Assembly (NCBI RefSeq): GCF_009762775.1
Contig: NZ_CP046401.1
Span: 620,001-684,000 of the forward strand
Reading direction: 5' to 3'
DNA from: Maribellus comscasis
GTDB lineage: Bacteria; Bacteroidota; Bacteroidia; Bacteroidales; Prolixibacteraceae
Length of the DNA stretch: 64,000 bases
In this document: piece by piece, positions 37,829-45,334 of the stretch
Layout of the letters: the number at the start of each line of letters is the position of its first letter
How positions within the stretch are numbered: position 1 is the first letter of the stretch
Program-made: the position numbers and the translations under genes
Notes under the pieces: generated by a model
The model's input: only the letters and a program-made list of their open reading frames with translations
The model's database searches: none
What the model was told of the DNA's origin: nothing

Positions 37829-39013
37829 TCAGTTGAGCAGAGAATTCGATCTTTTCTTCAATAATTCAAGATAGTAGTAGTCGGCATAAACAATGGGCAC
37901 ATCGATTTCTGAATTATGTGGTTTATGCCCTGTAGAATGTTTCAAAAGAAATCCTTTGTTTTCTCCAACAGGAACCAAAAAATCAGGTGATGATAATGTA
38001 AAAAACAGCTTTTCTGAAACCTCGCTGTATTTTTGTCCATTTTCAACAAGGTGCCCCAAATCGTAAAAGGCAGAAGCCATTATTGCTGCCGCTGAGGCAT
38101 CAAAAGGCTCATCAGGAATATTCGGAGCATCAAAATCCCAGTAAGGAACCCTGCCCTCTTTTATGCCTGGCTGCTCCAACAAAAATTCTGCGATTTTCTG
38201 CGCTTGTTCCAAAAAATCCTCGTTGTCGGTTTCACTATACATCATAGTAAAACCATAAAGCCCCCACGCCTGTCCTCTCGCCCAGGAGCTTTCATGGGCA
38301 TACCCCTGATGCGTATGTTTATTCTGAACTATACCGGTTTCGGGATTATAATCAACAACATGATATGATGAGTTATTTTCTCTAAAATGATTTTTCAGTG
38401 TGGTATAGGCATGGGCGACCGCAATATCTTTTAAATACTCCTCACCTGATTCCTTTGCCGCCCACACTAAGAGTTCAAGATTCATCATATTGTCAATTAT
38501 CACCGGAAAATCCCATTTATCAGCGTTGTGATCCCAGGAACGAATACTGCCAACCATCGGATTAAACCGGGCAGCCAAAGTCTTTGCTGATTGAATTAAA
38601 ACATCCTTAAATTCTTTGTTATTCGTGTTTTCCCAGGCTTTTCCATAGCTGCAGAACATTTTGAATCCCATATCGTGAGTACCTCCGTTCCACTGTTCTT
38701 TTTTTAGAGGTAATGTATATTTCAATGCTTCGTTCTTCCAGAAATCTTTGCCAGTCATTTCATACATCATCCACAAATTTCCCGGGAAAAAACCACTGGT
38801 CCAGTCTCTTCTTTTTACTAACTTCAGCTTTCCGTCTTCAATGGTTCTTGGTGATACAAAAACAGAATCTCTCAACGATTCAGCAATTTCCAAAGCGTAT
38901 GTTAACTGTTCCCCGGAATGAGAGATCAGTTCTGATTCACTCAAATATTCTTTGCCTGAAGAGCATGAGTATGATATAAGGATTGCGAATAAGAAGTATT
39001 TGCAATTATTCAT
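37829..39013 (-). CDS. GH88 unsaturated glucuronyl hydrolase lipoprotein
   Basis: The 394-residue lipoprotein (LISYSCSSGKEY, Cys17) has an alpha/alpha barrel of the GH88/unsaturated uronidase type. The two catalytic aspartates are visible: Asp114 in GGTHDMGFK and Asp174 in VIIDNMMNLEL. Other family blocks are HTHQGYAHESSWARGQAWGLYG and DASAAAIMASAFYDLG. It hydrates the 4,5-unsaturated uronic acid left at the non-reducing end by the lyases and releases it as a keto-uronate. That makes it the expected partner of the lyases in PUL1. It is the gene closest to the operator region at 39161-39231. Confidence 0.95.
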   Translation of the reverse strand: MNNCKYFLFAILISYSCSSGKEYLSESELISHSGEQLTYALEIAESLRDSVFVSPRTIEDGKLKLVKRRDWTSGFFPGNLWMMYEMTGKDFWKNEALKYTLPLKKEQWNGGTHDMGFKMFCSYGKAWENTNNKEFKDVLIQSAKTLAARFNPMVGSIRSWDHNADKWDFPVIIDNMMNLELLVWAAKESGEEYLKDIAVAHAYTTLKNHFRENNSSYHVVDYNPETGIVQNKHTHQGYAHESSWARGQAWGLYGFTMMYSETDNEDFLEQAQKIAEFLLEQPGIKEGRVPYWDFDAPNIPDEPFDASAAAIMASAFYDLGHLVENGQKYSEVSEKLFFTLSSPDFLVPVGENKGFLLKHSTGHKPHNSEIDVPIVYADYYYLELLKKRSNSLLN

Positions 39014-39050
39014 GGTCTAGTTAAATTATATTAAACTTCGTTCAAAATAT

Positions 39051-39084
39051 AAAGGAATCCAGCTTTAAAAACGCAGATTCCTTT
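39051..39084 (-). promoter_or_regulatory. Leader hairpin upstream of GH88
   Basis: The 9-bp perfect arms at 39051-39059 and 39076-39084 (AAAGGAATC half-site) enclose a 16-nt loop. The hairpin lies 38 nt before the GH88 start in the likely 5' untranslated region. Its role could be mRNA stability or attenuation. Confidence 0.45.
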
Positions 39085-39160
39085 TGTGATTCTAACTAAA
39101 CTATGTTGGTGTTTTTAAATAGACTTTCATTTATTATTTTCAATTAAGCTAGTTCTACAA

Positions 39161-39189
39161 GTGCAATCGATTGCAGCAATCGATTGCAC
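39161..39189. promoter_or_regulatory. Double palindromic operator, LacI/GalR type
   Basis: The 14-base arms at 39161-39174 and 39176-39189 are perfect inverted copies around one base. Each arm contains the self-complementary core GCAATCGATTGC, and the first copy is the full TGCAATCGATTGCA. A palindrome with central CG is what LacI/GalR-family repressors bind. No LacI-family gene is in the window, so the binding protein would act in trans. Confidence 0.72.
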
Positions 39190-39219
39190 TAATATAAAAA
39201 AAACATACACCCGAAAACA

Positions 39220-39231
39220 TGTTATATAACA
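39220..39231. promoter_or_regulatory. 12-bp perfect palindrome TGTTATATAACA
   Basis: This perfect palindrome lies 30 bp from the double operator in the same divergent region. It has the size of a dimeric regulator site, and AT-rich palindromes can also occur by chance. The regulator is unknown. Confidence 0.35.
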
Positions 39232-39464
39232 CATTTTGTTCGCGCATTCAAACTCAAATCCATTTTTCTGTTTGTATTTTATCATCTAAGACAACAAACA
39301 ATCATCTTTAAAGCATTGCTAATCATCACAAAACTGCCTCTAAATCTTAAAACATGTCGTACAAAACATGAACAAGCCCGATTTTATGATATTTTTCTTG
39401 TCTTGTTTGATTTGATACTTCTAACTTCGGTCAGCAAATAAAAAGCTCTAACAAATAATATGGT

Positions 39465-40826
39465 ATGAAAGTAATTAAGGATATTTCGGAAGCGGTTAAT
39501 TCAACAAATGTAAAACCTGGCTCCGTTATTTATACCGGGGGCAATGCAGCAACGCCACAGACCCTTTTACAACAATTGGTGAAAGATAAATCGATAAAAA
39601 AAGTCGAATTAATAAGCATTTTACTTTTGGGTGATATTCAGGAATTATTTAGCAAGGAATCGTGCCAACGCATAAAACACAGGGTTATTTTTTCAGGCCC
39701 TTATTCAAGGAAAGCTTTAAACGAGGGCCTGGCAACCTACCAGGTGATGCACCTCTCAAATGTTCCCTTCCAGGTAAAAAATTATTTAAAGCCAAATGTG
39801 GTTTTCATCCAGGTCAGCGGCCCCGACAAAGGGGGTAATTACAGCTACGGCACCACAGTGGAAGGTGTTCAGGCGGCGGTTAATACAGCCAAAGCAAATG
39901 GTGGAATTGTAATCGCTGAGAGAAACAGACAAATGCCATTTATTTTGGGAACGACCATCGACGAATCGAATATTGATTTTTTAATTGATACTGATTACCC
40001 TCTTCCCGTAATTCCTTATCTGCGACCCGATGAAACAGCACATAAAATCGGCCGGCTAATAACCGAACTTTTTATTACTGATGGATGTACTTTACAATAT
40101 GGCATAGGCAAAGTTCCCGAAGCTGTGACTGACGCTGTTATTGACAAAGGAATTAAAGATATTGGAATATACACCGAGCTATTTACAGACTCCATGCAAA
40201 AGCTCATCGAGAAGAAAATAGTTACAAACAAATTTTCAGACGTTAACTTTTCTATTTCATCAATTTTCCTCGCAAAAGACAAAAACGGCTACGACTGGCT
40301 CGATTACAACAGTTCTGTACAGAACCGGCCCTGCAACTTTACCAATAATATTTTACGTATTGCACAACAACACAAAATGATTGCTATTAACAGCGCAATC
40401 GGGGTAGACCTTCATGGAAATATTTGGGCCGATTCTTTAAAAGGAAGACAAATCTACAGCGGAATTGGCGGACAGGCAGACTTTTTGCGTGGTTCTATTT
40501 TATCAAAAAATGGTTATGGAATCATCGCAATGGAATCAACAACCAACAATGGTATTTCCAAAATCATCGATATGTGCCCGGAGGGAATTACGACCACTGC
40601 AATTGCAGCCGATCCTGTTGTAATTGTTACCGAGAATGGCGCGTTTAATCCGTTAGGGTTAAATCTGGCTGAACATGCAATAGGCATTGCTCATTTAGCC
40701 GAACAGAATACAAAAGAAATGTTACTTCGAAAAATATACGACAGTCCTGAGTTTTACAAACCAAGAGAAGCATTGAGCGATAAAAGTCCAAAAGGATTTA
40801 TTCCTTATGAGTCAATTGAAAAATAA
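39465..40826 (+). CDS. Acetyl-CoA hydrolase/CoA-transferase family protein (4-hydroxybutyrate CoA-transferase-like)
   Basis: The 453-residue cytoplasmic protein belongs to the acetyl-CoA hydrolase/transferase family. It has an N-terminal half with VIYTGGNAATPQTLL and FIQVSGPDKGGNYSYG. The C-terminal catalytic half has LQYGIGKVPEAV, the nucleophile candidate Glu in GIYTELFTD, and YSGIGGQADFLRGS, the oxyanion-loop motif of the family. These enzymes move CoA between acetate and other acids. The precise acid pair is unknown. The next gene is a small thioesterase 27 bp downstream, with acs beyond, which agrees with acetyl- or acyl-CoA turnover. Confidence 0.9.
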   Translation: MKVIKDISEAVNSTNVKPGSVIYTGGNAATPQTLLQQLVKDKSIKKVELISILLLGDIQELFSKESCQRIKHRVIFSGPYSRKALNEGLATYQVMHLSNVPFQVKNYLKPNVVFIQVSGPDKGGNYSYGTTVEGVQAAVNTAKANGGIVIAERNRQMPFILGTTIDESNIDFLIDTDYPLPVIPYLRPDETAHKIGRLITELFITDGCTLQYGIGKVPEAVTDAVIDKGIKDIGIYTELFTDSMQKLIEKKIVTNKFSDVNFSISSIFLAKDKNGYDWLDYNSSVQNRPCNFTNNILRIAQQHKMIAINSAIGVDLHGNIWADSLKGRQIYSGIGGQADFLRGSILSKNGYGIIAMESTTNNGISKIIDMCPEGITTTAIAADPVVIVTENGAFNPLGLNLAEHAIGIAHLAEQNTKEMLLRKIYDSPEFYKPREALSDKSPKGFIPYESIEK

Positions 40827-40853
40827 ACCTTAAATTAGTTACAAAAGGTTTTT

Positions 40854-41216
40854 ATGGAAAATTATAAACTGGTTTTGCCCGGCGATCTTAATCAAAACGG
40901 ATACCTGTATGGTGGTAATTTGTTAAAATGGATTGACGAATATGCCTGGATTGCTGCAACATTAGAGTACCCGGGAAGCAGCTTTGTAACTGTTGCCCTC
41001 GATAAAGTAACCTTCAAAAAAGGGGTTAATGAAGGTTCAATATTAAAATTCAATATCGAAAAATCATATGAAGGGAATACATCGGTTCAATACTTGGTGA
41101 AAGTATTTTGTCAAAACAATTGCAATACTGATTTAGAATTAATTTTTTCAACACATATCACTTTTGTAAATCTCGACAAAGACGGCCGCAAACAAAACCT
41201 CAGAAATATTTCCTAA
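40854..41216 (+). CDS. Acyl-CoA thioesterase, hotdog fold (YciA-like)
   Basis: This is a 120-residue single hotdog domain. LVLPGDLNQNGYLYGGNLLKWID is the typical start of acyl-CoA thioesterases, with the Asn-Gly-x-x-Tyr-Gly-Gly loop and the Asp of the helix as active-site candidates. VALDKVTFKKGVNEG is the following strand. It hydrolyses acyl-CoA in the cytoplasm. It is probably cotranscribed with the CoA-transferase gene. The acyl chain preference is not readable. Confidence 0.85.
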   Translation: MENYKLVLPGDLNQNGYLYGGNLLKWIDEYAWIAATLEYPGSSFVTVALDKVTFKKGVNEGSILKFNIEKSYEGNTSVQYLVKVFCQNNCNTDLELIFSTHITFVNLDKDGRKQNLRNIS

Positions 41217-41624
41217 AAAAACAAGGCGATGAAGGGCATTTTAATTTACGAAAAAAAAGCCAAAACTCCTTTATAAAAAAACATGCTTTTAAAATACATA
41301 TTTAGGTGTTATACAATATGTTGAATTGATTCCCGAAAAGATTTTTTTGTATTACTTTCGAAGTCAGTTTTTTTCACTAACATTTGGTAATTCTAATACA
41401 TCCCAATTTGTACAATTCTGTTTTACCATATTATCTTATTTCGCTAAACTCTGAAAGCTGTAAAACAACCAAAATAACGAATAATTACTTCGAAAAATTT
41501 TCAACGAGCAAAAGACGATCGAACGGAATTCGTTAAAGTTTGTTATTACAATTTGATATAGACAGTACAGCTATAGACTTATTCTTTTTAATAATTAAAT
41601 CATTAACTTTTTAAAACTACAGTT
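41217..41624. other. Intergenic leader and promoter region of acs
   Basis: This 408-bp AT-rich stretch separates the thioesterase and acs genes. No gene, strong hairpin or clear TAnnTTTG promoter match was recognised. The length suggests a regulated promoter for acs. Confidence 0.45.
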
Positions 41625-43547
41625 ATGGTAAATAAAATAACTAGTTTAGCGGAATATTTTAAGAAATATCAACAAAGTGTTGCCGATCCGGATGGTTTTT
41701 GGGGAGACATTGCCGAAACTCATTTCTGGAGAAAAAAATGGGACCAGGCTTTAGACTGGCGGTTCGAAGGTAAAGATGCACCAAATGTCAACTGGTTTGT
41801 AAACGGTAAACTAAATATTACCGAAAATATTTTTGAGCGCAACATGTTTATGCGCAAAGACCAGGTGGCCATAATCTGGGAACCCAACGACCCTAAAGAA
41901 CCCGAAATCAAACTCACTTATGGAGAGTTATTTGAAAAAGTAAAACAATTTGCCAACGGTCTCAAAAAACTTGGCGTTCAAAAAGGCGATCGTGTCGCCA
42001 TTTATCTTCCGATGGTTCCGGAACTGGCGGTTGCGATGCTGGCTTGTGCCAGAATCGGAGCTATTCACTCTATCGTTTTTGCAGGCTTTTCTGCGACAGC
42101 TCTTGCCGACAGGGTTGTTGACGCTGAAGCAAAAGTAGTTATCACTTCTGATGGTGGATTTAGGGGAACAAAATCGATTCCGTTAAAAGCCATTGTTGAC
42201 GACGCGCTTCAAACCTGCCCTTCGGTTGAGTATACCATCGTATTAAAACGAACCGGAGAAGATATTAACTTTAACAACGAAAAAGACATCTGGTGGCACG
42301 ATTTAGTCGACGGTCTGTCAAGCGAAAATGTCGCCGAAGTTATGGATGCCGAAGATATTCTTTTTATACTTTATACATCCGGGTCAACCGGAAAACCCAA
42401 AGGAGTTGTACATACCACAGGAGGCTACATGGTTTATACCGAGTACACCTTTAAAAATGTATTTCAATACAGTGATGGCGATGTATATTGGTGTACTGCT
42501 GATATTGGCTGGGTTACCGGTCACTCCTATATCGTTTACGGCCCGTTGTTAACCGGGGCCACTTCTATTATGTTTGAAGGTGTTCCCACCTGGCCCGATG
42601 CAGGACGTTTCTGGGATATTGTTGACAAATATAAAGTGAATCAGTTTTACACTGCACCTACAGCTATCCGGGCGCTTGTAGCACAAGGAGATGAATGGGT
42701 TAACGGTCACGATTTAAGCTCCTTAAAAGTACTGGGCACGGTCGGTGAACCTATTAACGAAGAAGCCTGGCGCTGGTATCACGATTTAGTTGGAAAAGGT
42801 AAATGCCCGATTGTTGACACCTGGTGGCAAACAGAAACCGGGGGAATTATGATTTCTCCTCTGGCTGGAATTACACCAACCAAACCTTCTCTTGCCACTC
42901 TTCCACTTCCGGGAATCCAGCCTATTCTGGTGGATCCGGAAGGAAACGAGTTAAAAGGAAATGGTGTTGAAGGTATTTTATGTATAAAACACCCGTGGCC
43001 GGGTATGTTGCGAACAACCTACGGCGATCATCAAAGATGTTTCCAAACCTATTTCTCTGCCTTCCCGGGTTTGTACCTCACGGGCGATGGTGCAAAACGT
43101 GACGAAGAAGGATATTACAGAATTATTGGCAGAATCGATGATGTAATCAATGTTTCCGGTCACCGGATTGGAACTGCTGAGGTGGAAGATGCCATCAACC
43201 AACATCCCAAAGTAGTTGAATCAGCTGTAGTAGGGTACCCACACGAAATCAAAGGATCCGGAATTTATGCTTATGTAATTTGCGAAGACTTGTCAGACAC
43301 AGATTTAGCAAATATTGAAGCCGAAATCCGGGCTACTGTCACCAAATTTATTGGTCCGATTGCAAAACCTGACAAGATTCAGATCGTTAGTGGTCTTCCG
43401 AAAACAAGGTCGGGAAAAATTATGCGTCGTATTTTACGTAAAATTGGTGAAGGAGACGCAACCAATCTGGGCGATACTTCAACCTTACTCGATCCGGGAG
43501 TAGTTGATGAAATTATTGACGGAGCTAAAGTAGAGGTAAAACGATAG
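41625..43547 (+). CDS. acs: Acetyl-CoA synthetase (AMP-forming)
   Basis: The 640-residue protein has the full-length Acs layout. The acetyl-CoA synthetase N-terminal segment is followed by the AMP-binding motif [15 protein letters not shown] (residues about 254-268), then [24 protein letters not shown] and [11 protein letters not shown]. The A10 motif [14 protein letters not shown] carries the catalytic lysine Lys598. This lysine is the classical site of reversible acetylation that shuts Acs off. It converts acetate, ATP and CoA to acetyl-CoA in the cytoplasm. Genes for a candidate acetylase and deacetylase lie 1.8-4.5 kb downstream. A terminator follows the gene. Confidence 0.97.
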   Translation: MVNKITSLAEYFKKYQQSVADPDGFWGDIAETHFWRKKWDQALDWRFEGKDAPNVNWFVNGKLNITENIFERNMFMRKDQVAIIWEPNDPKEPEIKLTYGELFEKVKQFANGLKKLGVQKGDRVAIYLPMVPELAVAMLACARIGAIHSIVFAGFSATALADRVVDAEAKVVITSDGGFRGTKSIPLKAIVDDALQTCPSVEYTIVLKRTGEDINFNNEKDIWWHDLVDGLSSENVAEVMDAEDILFILYTSGSTGKPKGVVHTTGGYMVYTEYTFKNVFQYSDGDVYWCTADIGWVTGHSYIVYGPLLTGATSIMFEGVPTWPDAGRFWDIVDKYKVNQFYTAPTAIRALVAQGDEWVNGHDLSSLKVLGTVGEPINEEAWRWYHDLVGKGKCPIVDTWWQTETGGIMISPLAGITPTKPSLATLPLPGIQPILVDPEGNELKGNGVEGILCIKHPWPGMLRTTYGDHQRCFQTYFSAFPGLYLTGDGAKRDEEGYYRIIGRIDDVINVSGHRIGTAEVEDAINQHPKVVESAVVGYPHEIKGSGIYAYVICEDLSDTDLANIEAEIRATVTKFIGPIAKPDKIQIVSGLPKTRSGKIMRRILRKIGEGDATNLGDTSTLLDPGVVDEIIDGAKVEVKR

Positions 43548-43560
43548 ATCTAAACCAAAC

Positions 43561-43594
43561 AAAAAGACATCTTTAAATTAAAGGTGTCTTTTTT
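43561..43594 (+). terminator. Rho-independent terminator after acs
   Basis: A 15-bp stem with one G-T wobble (43561-43575 with 43579-43593) and a three-base loop is followed by T residues. It lies 14 bp after the acs stop. Confidence 0.85.
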
Positions 43595-43693
43595 GTTCTT
43601 ATTCTTTGTTAGTGGCTTTTTATATCCGACTCTATTCAATATAAAAAGCTGTCAAGCTTTCTTTTTTTCTCTTTTAATCAAAAAATCGAACTT

Positions 43694-45016
43694 ATGAATA
43701 ATCAAAAAGTAGTTAACCGGGGCTTTGTTATCCTGGGTGCAATCCTTATACAACTGGCATTAGGAGCAATTTATGCATGGTCGGTTTTTACACCGTCGCT
43801 AAAAAACGCTGGCTGGTCGAGTGAAAACACACAATGGGTTTTTTCAGCCGGACTTGCTTCATTCGCTTTATTTATGGTTTTCGCAGGCAAAAAATTAACA
43901 AGCTGGGGCCCTCAAAAGCTCTCCTGGATGGGAGGAATAATACTCGGCATCGGATACTTACTGGCCGGGATTTTCGGTGGCGATAACTTTATTGCACTGC
44001 TCATTTTAATCGGGATTATTGGAGGTATGGGAATTGGTTTTGCCTATGTCGTACCTATTGCCGTTGGAATGCGTTGGTTTCCCGATAAAAAAGGCATGAT
44101 TACCGGACTCGCTGTGGCAGGATTCGGATTTGGAGCCATGCTTTGGGTAAAACTTGCCGGTTCGTGGGGACACCTCATCGAAAACATGGGGCTTTCCGCT
44201 ACCTTTATTATTTACGGAATTGCATTTGCCGCAATGGTAATCATTGGCGGAGTATGGATGAAATTTCCTCCCGCAGGATGGAAACCCAAAGATTTCGAAA
44301 CAGATAAAACAACAACTTCTAAAAATGCAAAAGCTGCAACAGTTGAAGATTTCTCAAGCGAAGAGATGCTTTCTAAAATTCAGTTTTATCTCATTTTTTT
44401 AACTTTTGTGTTTAGTGCTGGCGCAGGATTAATGTCAATCGGACTGATGAAACTTTATCCTATGCAAGCTTTAATGGAATCGGGAATCAGTGAAACGGCG
44501 GCCAGTGCCATTGCCGGAACCGCTATGGCTGTTTTCTTTAGCTTAGCTAATGGTTTGGGGCGAATTTTATGGGGAATCATCAGTGACAAAATTGGCAGAA
44601 AACTATCCATTATTTTAATGACCGGCATCCAGGGAATAACGGTAATCTTATTCACCTTTATGGCAGGAAATGAAATATTGCTGTACCTGGGAGCTACATT
44701 AATTGGTTTCAATTTTGGAGGAAACTTTGCCCTGTTTCCAACCATCACAGCAGATACATTTGGAGCAAAAAATGTGGGGCAAAACTATCCGTTTGTTTTC
44801 CTGGCATATGGAGTTGGCGGAATTTTCGGACCTATTCTTGGCGGAAAAATGGGCGATCTGAACAATTTTAGTCTTGCATTTACGATATCCGGAATAGCGG
44901 TGTTGATTGGAACTCTTTTAATCCTCTTTTTAAAACCGGCAAAACAGAAATTACCCGAAACAGTGCAGAAACCCCGGGATGTTATACAATCCAACGTTGC
45001 TGTTAAAAGTGTATAA
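43694..45016 (+). CDS. OFA-family MFS transporter (oxalate/formate antiporter-like, monocarboxylate type)
   Basis: The 440-residue membrane protein has about 12 hydrophobic segments. The start FVILGAILIQLALGAIYAWSVFTP and GIIGGMGIGFAYVVPIAVGMRWFPDKKGMITG are signatures of the OFA branch (YhjX, lactate/oxalate carriers). ANGLGRILWGIISDKIGRK is the MFS loop motif. Its place directly after acs suggests uptake or exchange of acetate, lactate or another small acid, which is inference. It has its own start region 100 bp after the acs terminator. Confidence 0.9.
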   Translation: MNNQKVVNRGFVILGAILIQLALGAIYAWSVFTPSLKNAGWSSENTQWVFSAGLASFALFMVFAGKKLTSWGPQKLSWMGGIILGIGYLLAGIFGGDNFIALLILIGIIGGMGIGFAYVVPIAVGMRWFPDKKGMITGLAVAGFGFGAMLWVKLAGSWGHLIENMGLSATFIIYGIAFAAMVIIGGVWMKFPPAGWKPKDFETDKTTTSKNAKAATVEDFSSEEMLSKIQFYLIFLTFVFSAGAGLMSIGLMKLYPMQALMESGISETAASAIAGTAMAVFFSLANGLGRILWGIISDKIGRKLSIILMTGIQGITVILFTFMAGNEILLYLGATLIGFNFGGNFALFPTITADTFGAKNVGQNYPFVFLAYGVGGIFGPILGGKMGDLNNFSLAFTISGIAVLIGTLLILFLKPAKQKLPETVQKPRDVIQSNVAVKSV

Positions 45017-45334
45017 ATAAAAAACTTCAAAATTTTCTGTTGAAAAAATAAAGCGTCCAGCAAAGGGCGCTTTTCCATTTTTAAACACGCCATGTGTTTT
45101 TAAACAGGTTACAACAGGATTGTTATTAAACATGTAAAGATGATATTTGCTTGGGGGAATTTGAGCTAATTCGCTGATTTTAAATAAACTTTAATCTTTC
45201 CTCCCCAATTTTAAATCCTCCCCTCAAAATTTTCTAACCTGATTTTTTTTCATGAATTTTATAACCACTTTTATTCAACTTTAAGACCAATAAAGTTCTG
45301 AATACAAAATTTAGAAAACCAAAAATATATACAA
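45017..45334. other. Intergenic region with terminator pair upstream of the Pat-like gene
   Basis: This 318-bp stretch has a terminator at 45050-45073, a second small hairpin around 45083-45099 (AAACAC with GTGTTT), and a pyrimidine-rich imperfect direct repeat (CCTCCCC units at 45200-45233) before the next gene. No coding sequence was seen. Confidence 0.6.
45050..45073 (+). terminator. Rho-independent terminator after the MFS gene
   Basis: A 9-bp stem with one G-T wobble (45050-45058 with 45065-45073) has a six-base loop and T residues after it. It lies 34 bp after the transporter stop. Confidence 0.75.

Larger units (their letters stand above)
39014..39464. other. Divergent regulatory region between PUL1 and the CoA-transferase gene
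   Basis: This 451-bp non-coding region lies between the divergent GH88 and CoA-transferase starts. It contains a leader hairpin at 39051-39084, a double operator at 39161-39189 and a 12-bp palindrome at 39220-39231, each listed. For the plus-strand gene, a weak promoter match TAACTTCG at 39422-39429 is preceded by TTG at 39398. No small gene was found. Confidence 0.7.

Noticed and set aside
6467..39013. Alginate as the target of PUL1
   Set aside because: Two alginate_lyase-fold proteins are present, but no PL6, PL7 or PL17 alginate set was recognised, and rhamnosidase plus sulfatase do not fit alginate.
6467..39013. A pure glycosaminoglycan (heparan/chondroitin) PUL
   Set aside because: PL8, PL12 and GH88 would fit, but the GH78 fusion, the ulvan-type propeller and the neighbouring rhamnosidases do not. 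It is kept only as an alternative.
45200..45233. CCTCCCC direct repeat as a regulatory site
   Set aside because: It is short, imperfect and pyrimidine-biased, with no known factor, and chance cannot be excluded.
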